A stretch of DNA of 25,962 nucleotides from a virus: positions 1 to 25,962 of IMG/VR virus record IMGVR_UViG_3300042465_002291; one strand, 5' to 3'. Shown one piece after another: positions 1 through 6,710 of this stretch. Positions within the stretch are counted from its first letter, which is position 1. Each line of letters starts with the position of its first letter. The translations under genes were made by a program, and so were the position numbers. The notes beneath the pieces are model-generated. The model made no database searches, was not told the origin of the DNA, and was given only the letters and a program-made list of their open reading frames with translations.

Positions 1-229
1 TAAGAACACCATCGTTCGATATAAGCGTTCCATCAATATCTACGATTACAGCAAGTGGTCCAGACTCAATACGCTCACCACCAACTTCAATGTCCTCAGC
101 GATAGAAACTGCAACCATCTGATCTATGGCATCCTGTTTAGTTGTATGGCAACCGATTACTTCGCCATCATCTTTGATAGTTGCCCATCCAGAACAACCC
201 TCTGCTTTATCTGTGATGAAGTATGGCAT
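1..229 (-). CDS. HAD-family phosphatase-domain protein, N-terminal part (cut by window edge)
   Basis: Open reading frame that runs off the left edge; 76 residues are visible. The first ~53 residues form a small domain (CSGW near residue 12, GCHTTK at 26-31, GGER at 50-53) resembling a short domain found near prohead protease genes in actinophages. Then comes VIVDIDGTL with D64 and D66, the DxDGT nucleophile motif of HAD phosphatases, as in the polynucleotide kinase 3'-phosphatase domain. The start is the ATG that overlaps the stop of the preceding 92-aa gene as TAATG, so translation is probably coupled. It lies just after portal, where a head maturation or nucleic-acid end-processing role is plausible. 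The C-terminal part and any second domain, such as a kinase, are not visible. Confidence 0.7.
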   Translation of the reverse strand, partial: MPYFITDKAEGCSGWATIKDDGEVIGCHTTKQDAIDQMVAVSIAEDIEVGGERIESGPLAVIVDIDGTLISNDGVL

Positions 230-507
230 TAGTCCTGCTTAACCACTAAAACGTGCAAAGCCACAGTTCCAGTCTCACCAGATATTGCCCAGAGATCGTC
301 ACCCGCCCCAATCGTAATCATAGATGTTTGTGTAGCAACTGCGTGTATTCCTGTGCTTGTTGTAACAGTAGAGTTGCCAATAAATATTTCTTTGTTTAAC
401 GAGTGTTCGTGGTTGTGAATGCAAACGTGCTGACTCATAACATCTGGCGCGACTATACGTTGTCGCACTCCTGTTGCTAATGTAAATTGCGCGGTTGTTA
501 TCGCCAT
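229..507 (-). CDS. Small head-region protein, 92 aa, unknown function
   Basis: A 92-residue protein following the portal gene with a TAATG stop-start overlap, and itself overlapping the next gene the same way. It is rich in Thr, Val, Ile and Gly with alternating hydrophobic residues (for example TSMITIGAGDDLWAI), which suggests a beta-sandwich or beta-barrel. No catalytic motif is seen. Position between portal and the partial HAD/maturation gene suggests a minor virion or head-stabilising protein, but that rests on position alone. Confidence 0.75.
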   Translation of the reverse strand: MAITTAQFTLATGVRQRIVAPDVMSQHVCIHNHEHSLNKEIFIGNSTVTTSTGIHAVATQTSMITIGAGDDLWAISGETGTVALHVLVVKQD

Positions 508-1862
508 TACTTAACCCCATAAACGGATTCAGGATCGGCAGGATCAATCTGCGCAATCGCTTGTAGTTGCGTTGACGGTAGGCCTGTATGGCTGATAGAG
601 GGCAAGCCTAAGGCTGTTAGAACGCCCGCAGGATCGAAACCACTTAGGATCAGTTTCTGCGCCATAGTGACCCGCTTATCGGTTTCGACAAGTGAAGCAG
701 CACCCAAGTCCACGTTAGCCAAAGGAACACGATAAACGTCACCGCCATCGACAGGTTGCAAATCCTCGAACCCACGAATGTCATTAACTGATAAAAACCC
801 CGCTTGTGAACCAATTGAATACCCGTTCATTCTTGTAGCGAAATCACCACGCAGTAATCCATCAACATTGAATCTAATGAATGCGCCGTTCGGTAGCAAC
901 GTGCTGTAAGCATCTTCCATTTTTGCAATGTATGGTCGCAACGTATGAGTAACAAAGTTTATGTTTTGTTGCTCAACGGAATTGTAGGACATACCGCCAG
1001 TAGTGATTCCTAGCATCGGTGGTGGAACGCGGAAAATTCTAGCGATTTGTTCAACCGCAAACTTTTGCGAATCAAGCATTTGTGCTTCATCTGGATTAAC
1101 GCCTGTACGAACAAACTTCGCACCGCCAGTTAGGATTCCAGTCTTATGTGCTTTGCGGAATCCCTTATGACGAGAATCAAAACCGTCAACTAATTCTTTC
1201 GCCTGTTCACGATTTAATCCGTTAGGGGTTTCAATAACTCCTGATGTTGTTGCGCCTTGTCCAAAGAATCTAGATGCAAAGGATTGCAGCGCGCTTGCTA
1301 AACCAAGATTGTCTTTTAGTTCGGTCACGCGACTTATGCCACGCAGTTCGCCTGCCTTGCGCATTTCCGTCATATGCAACATATCTTGCGCTGTTACTGG
1401 ATATTGATTGTTCTCATCAATTATGTAAATCAGTTCGCGTGTTACAGGTGCGCGGGTAATCTTTACTCTGTTAGGATCAAGGACAACAAGGTTTGCGATC
1501 TGTCCCGTTGTATCTCTAAAAATTCGAACGAACGCATTGCCATCTAACAATAACGAAATAAGAACTTGCTGATAATGTTCTGTGCGCAGTAGATCAACAT
1601 CTGGTCTTTGAATCCACGCTGGCTGAGGTCGATAAGGAACACGGTTGCCATCGATACGTTGAAAAGCATCTACTGGCAAAGTAGAAATAGTGTCAGAAAT
1701 TAAAAGCACACAAGCGTAGAAAGCATTAATGCGCATAGACGTAATCTGATCTATGTTCGTTCCTGCTTCGGTTGTAAACGCAAACGAATCGCCCGAACCC
1801 CAAATGGATTGGTAACTTATTGCGCGATCCTCTTGCTTGTTACTGCTCAAACGATTAAGCAT
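507..1862 (-). CDS. Portal protein (HK97 family)
   Basis: 451 residues, a normal length for HK97-type portals. The portal forms the dodecameric ring at one capsid vertex through which DNA enters and leaves and to which the neck attaches. Supporting features are the N-terminal segment AFYACVLLISDTISTLP (about residues 47-63), a typical portal helix before the wing domain; LLLDGNAFVRIFRD near 106-119; and the stem/clip region with FRVPPPMLG around 277-285 followed by SVEQQNINFVTHTL, both hallmarks of the family. It follows the large terminase and a 46-aa membrane protein, and its ATG overlaps the stop of that small gene as TAATG. The C-terminus is Pro/Ala-rich and probably flexible. Confidence 0.95.
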   Translation of the reverse strand: MLNRLSSNKQEDRAISYQSIWGSGDSFAFTTEAGTNIDQITSMRINAFYACVLLISDTISTLPVDAFQRIDGNRVPYRPQPAWIQRPDVDLLRTEHYQQVLISLLLDGNAFVRIFRDTTGQIANLVVLDPNRVKITRAPVTRELIYIIDENNQYPVTAQDMLHMTEMRKAGELRGISRVTELKDNLGLASALQSFASRFFGQGATTSGVIETPNGLNREQAKELVDGFDSRHKGFRKAHKTGILTGGAKFVRTGVNPDEAQMLDSQKFAVEQIARIFRVPPPMLGITTGGMSYNSVEQQNINFVTHTLRPYIAKMEDAYSTLLPNGAFIRFNVDGLLRGDFATRMNGYSIGSQAGFLSVNDIRGFEDLQPVDGGDVYRVPLANVDLGAASLVETDKRVTMAQKLILSGFDPAGVLTALGLPSISHTGLPSTQLQAIAQIDPADPESVYGVK

Positions 1863-2002
1863 TAATCATTCCCTCTTTCAAATGCTAAACCTACAAGAAC
1901 GCAACTAACGCCTGCTGCAATGATTCCTAAAGGCAAACTGAATAAACCTAGCCCGACAGAGATGAAAGTTAATCCAACTAATTGTAAAATTGTGGCGATC
2001 AC
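1862..2002 (-). CDS. Small membrane protein, 46 aa
   Basis: A short frame in the gap between large terminase and portal. GTG start at 2002, preceded by GGGAG at good spacing inside the terminase stop region; the TAA stop overlaps the portal ATG as TAATG. The product is almost wholly hydrophobic with two likely membrane helices (about residues 2-22 and 25-41) separated by a Leu-Pro turn, and ends in charged ERGND. Tiny membrane proteins occur at this place in some actinophages; the function is unknown. An alternative is that it serves only as a translational bridge to portal. Confidence 0.65.
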   Translation of the reverse strand: MIATILQLVGLTFISVGLGLFSLPLGIIAAGVSCVLVGLAFERGND

Positions 2003-2011
2003 AAACACTCC

Positions 2012-3526
2012 CTAAAAACTAAAGAACTGTGGCACAACGGGTTCATCACGCGAAACAGTTGCCCTATCAAATCCAATGATACTAGCAACGGCCGCATCTA
2101 TCTTGCGTGGCGATCCACGGTGTTCTTTAACAATACGTGGTCCGATGCGATCTGTCTTAACAACGGCGTTCTGTAAGTGCCTTGTCAGTAAAGGATTTCC
2201 ATCGTGAGTTAGTTTCGCAGATACAACGGCATCATAGAATTTCGCACAGGCTGGCACCATACGCGCTGGTGAAGTTGACGGCCACTCAACAATAGGAAAA
2301 CCAGCATCATCTAAGACTTGCATTGTTCTTTGCCAACGGAACGGATCGCAAGCAATCTCTCGCACATTATGACTTCCACAAAATTCAATGATTGTATTTT
2401 CAACATCTAAAATATCTACGCGCCAATCATCTTGATCGTCAGGTTGTTTTTCCCAAGCCTTAACCATAAAGACATACGGCTCATCCTCACAAGTAACTCC
2501 AATGATTACGGAAGTATCGCCAGAGAAAGAACCATCGAAACCAAGAATGACTGGGGTGTCAGGATCAAGTACGCGTTCAATTGCTAATGGTTCCCACGAT
2601 CCGTTAGGTAGCCAAGACAACTGAGAACTTACCCATTGATTACATCGTTTGGTTCTAAACTCTGCCTCTGGCGTTCTCTTAACCATTGCTGCAAAGTCTG
2701 CTGGATCATTTAGATCGCCGAATGCGGGGTTGGCTGCTTTCCAAGTTTCCTCGATTGTATGGTCTGCTTCATTCTTTGCTTCCCACCAAGCCATAAAGAA
2801 AGTTGGATCATTAACTTCACCAGATGCAACTCTCTTGCCGTATTGGTACAAAGCGTATGCAGTTGAGTCTTGCCCAGTTGAATCCGATTTAACACCAGCA
2901 GTTGTAATAGCAATTGCCATAGGTTCTCTACGCGCACCCATACCTAGCAGCATCGTGTCCCAGAGTTCTCGATTCGGTGCGGCGTGTAGTTCGTCAAAGA
3001 TAACCATCGTTGGTGACAAACCCTCTTTGGTAAATGCCTCACTTGATAGAACGCGGTAAACAGAACCAGTTGTTGGTACTTCAATTGCATCGCGGTAGAC
3101 ATTACAAAGTTCGGCAAGTTCAGGTTCGGCCTCAATCATTTTCTTAGCATCGCCGAAAACAATTCGTGCCTGATCTTTATCGGCGGCACAAGAATAAACT
3201 TCGCCACCCTGCGCGCCCATAATTAAAGACCACAAACCGATCCCCGAACCAAGCGCGCTTTTCCCGTTCTTTCTCGCCATTCCTATTAGGGCTGTTCTAT
3301 GTTTGAATTTGCCCGCGCTAGTAACGGCAAACAAGTTATTCAAAAGTTCGGATTGCCACGGCCGCATTTGCATAGGATCGCCAGAGTAACCCGCAACAGT
3401 TTCTTTTGTTTGAATTGCAAACGTGTTAATAAAATCCGTAACCTCAAGGCCACGTGTTTTTCTAAGCGCAACTTTATTAACAGGCGTTATTAGACTTGGT
3501 GGCCACGAATCAATTTTGGCTGGCAC
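2012..3526 (-). CDS. terL: Terminase large subunit (HK97-type)
   Basis: 504-residue packaging motor with ATPase and nuclease domains. The ATPase domain shows a Walker A variant MARKNGKS (residues 83-90) and Walker B MVIFDE (174-179); a Ser/Thr motif III lies near AITTAG (206-211). The nuclease domain begins with the acidic pair context GFDGSFSGDTS (D331, D337), with late acidic residues in KIDAAVA near the C-terminus, the RNase H-like arrangement of terminase nucleases. It translocates DNA into the prohead and cuts concatemers. It starts at a GTG, overlapping the small terminase end by 17 bases, so the two are probably translated together. The C-terminus DEPVVPQFFSF is short and tail-like. 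Confidence 0.96.
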   Translation of the reverse strand: MPAKIDSWPPSLITPVNKVALRKTRGLEVTDFINTFAIQTKETVAGYSGDPMQMRPWQSELLNNLFAVTSAGKFKHRTALIGMARKNGKSALGSGIGLWSLIMGAQGGEVYSCAADKDQARIVFGDAKKMIEAEPELAELCNVYRDAIEVPTTGSVYRVLSSEAFTKEGLSPTMVIFDELHAAPNRELWDTMLLGMGARREPMAIAITTAGVKSDSTGQDSTAYALYQYGKRVASGEVNDPTFFMAWWEAKNEADHTIEETWKAANPAFGDLNDPADFAAMVKRTPEAEFRTKRCNQWVSSQLSWLPNGSWEPLAIERVLDPDTPVILGFDGSFSGDTSVIIGVTCEDEPYVFMVKAWEKQPDDQDDWRVDILDVENTIIEFCGSHNVREIACDPFRWQRTMQVLDDAGFPIVEWPSTSPARMVPACAKFYDAVVSAKLTHDGNPLLTRHLQNAVVKTDRIGPRIVKEHRGSPRKIDAAVASIIGFDRATVSRDEPVVPQFFSF

Positions 3527-3959
3527 GTGCTTTTAATTCCTCAAGTTTAGATTGTCGCTTAACTTCGGCAACACCTAGTCGTGTTCGATCTGTTGGCGTG
3601 AATCCTAGTAAGGAAAGATTTGCGACAAGTTGCCGATCTAGTTCACGCAACCCTTTACGCTCATCGGCGCGATTATTTTGCATTACTTGAATACGCAAGT
3701 TCCAGCGTTCATCTAATAGTTCGCAAGTCATAAGTAATAAATCTACGTCAGTTGTTGGACTAATCCAAGTCTGACCCATTCCCCATACGCGTTCCCATAA
3801 TTGTTTACCCGCGGTTAGTAAAGGTCTATGCGGTTCTGGAATCTCGTAGGCAGACGGCAACAAAACCATCTCGCCTTGTTTTGGTAATGCCCGCTTGCCA
3901 GGATTGCCAGTAATCCTTTTTTGTTCGGTTGGCTTAGGTGGTCTGCCGCGTGTCGCCAT
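3510..3959 (-). CDS. terS: Terminase small subunit (P27 family-like)
   Basis: 149 residues, highly basic N-terminus with the signature GRPPKPTEQKRITGNPGKR typical of phage P27-family small terminases, which recognise the packaging site and hand DNA to TerL. The rest is charged and helical (for example LWERVWGMG, LLLMTCELLDERWNLR), consistent with an oligomeric coiled helical core. ATG at 3959 is preceded by GAGG. It overlaps the cytosine methyltransferase end by 26 bases and TerL by 17 bases, so the modification module and the packaging genes are one translational chain. Confidence 0.9.
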   Translation of the reverse strand: MATRGRPPKPTEQKRITGNPGKRALPKQGEMVLLPSAYEIPEPHRPLLTAGKQLWERVWGMGQTWISPTTDVDLLLMTCELLDERWNLRIQVMQNNRADERKGLRELDRQLVANLSLLGFTPTDRTRLGVAEVKRQSKLEELKARASQN

Positions 3960-5022
3960 TTATAACCTCAAAAATTTCTTTTAACATTACATCACCCACT
4001 GCTTTATACATTAGCGGTGGAACTGATCTGCCAATTCTTTCTACTCTCTGAGCATACGATCCCGTGAGGATAAAGTCTTGCGGAAACGATTGGAATGCCC
4101 GTAATTCTTTTAGATTAAATTTTCTTTTTTCCGTAGGGTGACAAACCGATGCCGCGCCTACAACGCCTGCTGTTGCGGTAATTGTTCCAACGGGTTTATC
4201 TAATGCGGGTTTAACAAGTTGGAAATACTTTTCGGAACTCGATCCAATATTTGTTTTATCCCATTCATTGCCTACCGCGTAACGATCGAGAGATATATCA
4301 AATCCAGTTTCCTCATCTATGAAAACATTATTCTGTTCTATGATTTCAAGAACTGTGAACCTGCGGTTTTCTCTATTTGGAAATACTGGCTTAACATTAA
4401 ACTTTTCTACGAGATCATTTCGAACTCCCATAAAGATTAGCCGTTGCCTACCTTGCGGCACTCCTAAGTAACTTGCATCTAGTAACTTTGCCTCGACTTG
4501 ATAGCCGTTAGATTTAAGATCACGAATGATCTCTTTGAAATATCCAATGGCTTTTCCTTTTACTAATCCCGAAACATTTTCGGCAATAAATACTTTTGGA
4601 TATAACTCATTAACCAATCGGGAATACTCAAAAAATAAATCATCTGATCTTTGCGTTGAGTCTGAATATGTCTTGACTCTGCCCCAACCTTTTTCAACAA
4701 GGCCTGCGGTCGAGAAAGATGAGCAAGGTGGCGATCCCTCTAATAAATCTAGTTCGCCACGTTCCATCTTTATGTCTTTGAGAATGTCCGCGCCCGATAC
4801 GGTTCTAATGTCCTCGCCTGTAAGGATTACCCCGTTATGATTTTCGGCATAGGTATCTCGTGCGGCCTCGATAAATTCGTTTGCCCAAAGTACGTCATAG
4901 CCCGCCATCTCTAATCCAAGACACGCGCCACCGCAACCAGAGAAAGTAGAAACAACTTTGATTCCGTTAGTGCCTTTAACCTTTTGAATGTCAGCCATAG
5001 ACATTACAGAGTAGGTTGACAT
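3934..5022 (-). CDS. Cytosine-C5 DNA methyltransferase with Asn-to-Arg change in motif X (candidate carboxymethyltransferase)
   Basis: 362 residues with all core C5-methyltransferase motifs in order: motif I STFSGCGG (about 25-32) for cofactor binding; motif IV GSPPC with catalytic Cys100; motif VI ENV with Glu148; motif VIII QGRQR (190-194); motif IX around RAFQSFPQDF (308-317); motif X at 330-335. The family's motif X is normally GNSVP; here it is GRSVP with Arg332 (codon at 4029-4027, AGA). In M.HhaI the equivalent Asn304 lines the cofactor pocket near the transferred methyl, together with Gln82 and Tyr254; by my alignment those two positions are Ser101 and Thr284 here. An arginine beside the transferred group could pair with a carboxylate, so Cx-SAM may be the true donor. 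The target recognition region (about 200-280) gives no predicted site. It starts 1 base after the CmoA-like gene. It may instead be an ordinary or impaired methylase. Confidence 0.93.
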   Translation of the reverse strand: MSTYSVMSMADIQKVKGTNGIKVVSTFSGCGGACLGLEMAGYDVLWANEFIEAARDTYAENHNGVILTGEDIRTVSGADILKDIKMERGELDLLEGSPPCSSFSTAGLVEKGWGRVKTYSDSTQRSDDLFFEYSRLVNELYPKVFIAENVSGLVKGKAIGYFKEIIRDLKSNGYQVEAKLLDASYLGVPQGRQRLIFMGVRNDLVEKFNVKPVFPNRENRRFTVLEIIEQNNVFIDEETGFDISLDRYAVGNEWDKTNIGSSSEKYFQLVKPALDKPVGTITATAGVVGAASVCHPTEKRKFNLKELRAFQSFPQDFILTGSYAQRVERIGRSVPPLMYKAVGDVMLKEIFEVINGDTRQTT

Positions 5023-5023
5023 T

Positions 5024-5719
5024 TTATTTAATGCCGATCCACGCTGCGAAATTTAGATTCCGCCAGTAGCACTCTATGTGTTTGAATCCCGCTTGCTTTA
5101 GCATCTCAACATTCCAGTCTGCGGTTACGGGAACTAAGACACCCTCAAGTGATCTGCGCTTTGCCGTGATCTGATCTGTGCTGTATCCGTTCTCACCCTT
5201 GCGGTCATAATAAGTTTCGACTAGTAACCGATCACTAAAGGCATCTGCGCCTAATACTTTTTCAACTAATAAGAACGCACCGCCATCGATCGTATTGTCA
5301 TAGGCATTCTGGATAATTCGTTGACGATACTCAATCGGAATGAATTGCAAAGTTAGAACGGACAGAGTTACGGATGCTTGAACATTCGGATATAAATCTC
5401 TTAAATCCAAATCGACTATTTCGGCCTTGCCAGTTAATTCTTTTAACGCTGCCGCCCGCATTGGTTCGCTAACTTCAATGCCCAAAAAATTTAATTTCTT
5501 TTTAGTTGCTTCGATAATCGGCTTTAGTGCCGCGCCACGGGAGCAACCAAGATCAACTACATAAGTTCCATCCTGAATAAATCTCAAAGCCAACTCAGTT
5601 GTAGTTCGCCGCATTCCAAAGTAATCTGGGATCGATCGTTCTAACATATCGTCAAAGACAGCCGTGACTTCATTATTGAATTCCCATTTACCAATCGGCA
5701 TCGTTCGATCAGTAGGCAT
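5024..5719 (-). CDS. CmoA-like carboxy-SAM synthase homologue (class I SAM fold)
   Basis: 231 residues from the ATG at 5719, which overlaps the ParB-like stop as TAATG; a frame 7 codons longer exists but lacks a better start. It matches E. coli CmoA along its whole length: an N-terminal segment like GKWEFNNEVTAVFDDML, SAM motif I VVDLGCSRGAA (about 54-64), LTLQFIPIEYRQ (122-133), GGAFLLVEKV (146-155), NGYS (177-180), AKRRSLEG (186-193) and a C-terminal NLNFAAWIGIK. CmoA converts SAM plus prephenate into carboxy-SAM for tRNA wobble-uridine modification by CmoB. Arg188 aligns with CmoA Arg199, which contacts the Cx-SAM carboxylate. No CmoB partner is present; the adjoining gene is a DNA methyltransferase. 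It could also be a plain methyltransferase that has kept the fold. Confidence 0.85.
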   Translation of the reverse strand: MPTDRTMPIGKWEFNNEVTAVFDDMLERSIPDYFGMRRTTTELALRFIQDGTYVVDLGCSRGAALKPIIEATKKKLNFLGIEVSEPMRAAALKELTGKAEIVDLDLRDLYPNVQASVTLSVLTLQFIPIEYRQRIIQNAYDNTIDGGAFLLVEKVLGADAFSDRLLVETYYDRKGENGYSTDQITAKRRSLEGVLVPVTADWNVEMLKQAGFKHIECYWRNLNFAAWIGIK

Positions 5720-6219
5720 TATCGTGCCGCGCCATTCCATTCATAAGAACACTTAGGGCATTGAAACTTTGTTTCATCCGTATCATCGAAACTTGGAAAG
5801 TCTTTAAGCGGTGATTGTTCCTCTGTTGGCGGGTGCAGGGACTCAAAACCGAACTCTGAAAGTTCCCAACCGTTGGCATCTAATTCCAAAAGTTGTTCTT
5901 TCAGAATCTCTGTATCCCATTCGGCAAGTTCCGCGGTTCGATTATCCGCTAATGCGTAGGCCTTAATTTTTTCAAAATCCCAACCGACAGGTGTTCTTGT
6001 AATGACAATCTCTTGCCAACCAAGATTTAATGCGGCCTGTAAAGTTCCGTTGCCAGCAATAACAAAATTATCAGGCGTGACAATAATCGGTTTACGTTGT
6101 CCGAATAACTTTAGTGAGCCAGCAATTGCATCTAGGTTTTTCTTGTCGTGCTTTCTAGCATTGCTTGGATCAAGTTTCAATGTTTCAATTTTTACGGATT
6201 CAATACGCAGTTCATTCAT
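5719..6219 (-). CDS. ParB-like N-terminal-domain protein with C-terminal zinc ribbon
   Basis: 166 residues. The ParB/sulfiredoxin-fold domain is clear: LDPSNARKHDKKNLDAI (about 16-32), GQRKPIIVTPDNFVIAGNGTL (about 40-60) and ALADNRTAELAEWD (88-101). Such ParB-domain proteins are common beside phage DNA methyltransferases and may act as CTPase clamps, nucleases or DNA-binding targeting factors. The C-terminus has CPKC followed by an aromatic residue, half of a zinc ribbon. It is the first gene of the ParB-CmoA-methyltransferase module and starts 6 bases after a TATGCT -10-like element, so it may be translated from a leaderless mRNA, which is common in Actinobacteria. Confidence 0.85.
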   Translation of the reverse strand: MNELRIESVKIETLKLDPSNARKHDKKNLDAIAGSLKLFGQRKPIIVTPDNFVIAGNGTLQAALNLGWQEIVITRTPVGWDFEKIKAYALADNRTAELAEWDTEILKEQLLELDANGWELSEFGFESLHPPTEEQSPLKDFPSFDDTDETKFQCPKCSYEWNGAAR

Positions 6220-6392
6220 AAATGGAGCATACAGGAAATCCGTTATTTTCTAATTACAAACAAAACCCCCGTTAAATAAGGCTTTTTCCAAAACTCCGAA
6301 TTTCGCGGGGATGCATACAAAAGTGGGGTCGGGGTGGAGAGCAGCAGGCTATATAAGAAAAACACCCACCCCCCGTGCAAGCGTATGGGTAT
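6220..6392 (-). other. Intergenic spacer with G/C-tract hairpin; possible cos or packaging region
   Basis: About 170 bases without a supportable gene, one of the few such gaps in this compact genome. It holds the longest G/C homopolymer tracts of the window (CCCACCCCCCG at about 6366-6376 and GGGGTCGGGG near 6326-6335 on the plus strand). On the minus strand a GGGGTGG segment can pair with CCACCCC about 28 bases further on. A smaller element, CCCCGCG...CGGGGG, lies nearer the ParB-like gene and is followed by T-rich sequence. Its position upstream of the terminase operon fits a cos site, but I cannot see cohesive ends directly. Confidence 0.3.
6226..6253 (-). promoter_or_regulatory. Candidate leaderless promoter for the modification/packaging operon
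   Basis: On the minus strand TTAGAA (6253-6248) and TATGCT (6231-6226, fits TAnnnT) are separated by 16 bases, and the ATG of the ParB-like gene begins 6 bases after the -10. That distance puts the transcription start at or next to the ATG, giving a leaderless mRNA; there is no ribosome binding site upstream. The -35 is weak. 5' end mapping is needed. Confidence 0.35.
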
Positions 6393-6710
6393 CTATGGAT
6401 TTGTGATTGGTTTGTTTCCTCGTGAGGCATTACATCTTGCGTGAGCAGGCATAAGGACAGACCCCTTGACCCCTGCAAGAACGTGGTCTGCTTGGATCTC
6501 AGATCGATCTGTAAACGGTTCGTTGCATAACCAACAATGTGTTGCAAACTCTTTAATAAGTTTTGCTTGTCGTTTGTAACTAGAGTCATAAAGAGTTCTT
6601 TGCGCTTTACGTGCCGCCACCTTGCTATCTACTATGGCTTGATGCTTTTCGCATCGTGATCCAAGTCTTGTTAGTTCACCGCACTCTAGGCAAGGTCTTT
6701 GGAACCCCAC
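6393..6710 (-). CDS. HNH endonuclease, small phage type
   Basis: About 105 residues from a GTG at 6710 that overlaps the stop of the Ntn-hydrolase gene as TAGTG and has GGAG 6 bases upstream; a 14-codon longer frame from an ATG exists but has no such site. It contains CLEC and a later C..H (zinc-type knuckle), then CWLC followed by ADHVLAG, and PAHARCNASRGNKP, the HNH beta-beta-alpha metal core (His of DH, Asn of CN, His of AH). HNH proteins beside terminase genes often assist genome end cutting during packaging. It is the last gene before the intergenic spacer that precedes the ParB/terminase operon. Confidence 0.85.
   Translation of the reverse strand: MGFQRPCLECGELTRLGSRCEKHQAIVDSKVAARKAQRTLYDSSYKRQAKLIKEFATHCWLCNEPFTDRSEIQADHVLAGVKGSVLMPAHARCNASRGNKPITNP

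Noticed and set aside
2649-3059. 136-aa plus-strand frame inside the large terminase
   Set aside because: Antisense shadow of a conserved gene. No other plus-strand gene is supported in this window.
5719-6219. Chromosome or plasmid partition ParB with a parS system
   Set aside because: There is no ParA and no parS-like site; the small size and methyltransferase neighbours fit the phage ParB-domain class instead.
6272-6589. 105-aa minus-strand frame over the HNH gene and G/C tracts
   Set aside because: It overlaps the HNH gene in another frame and crosses the intergenic G/C region, has poor start context, and has no recognisable domain.
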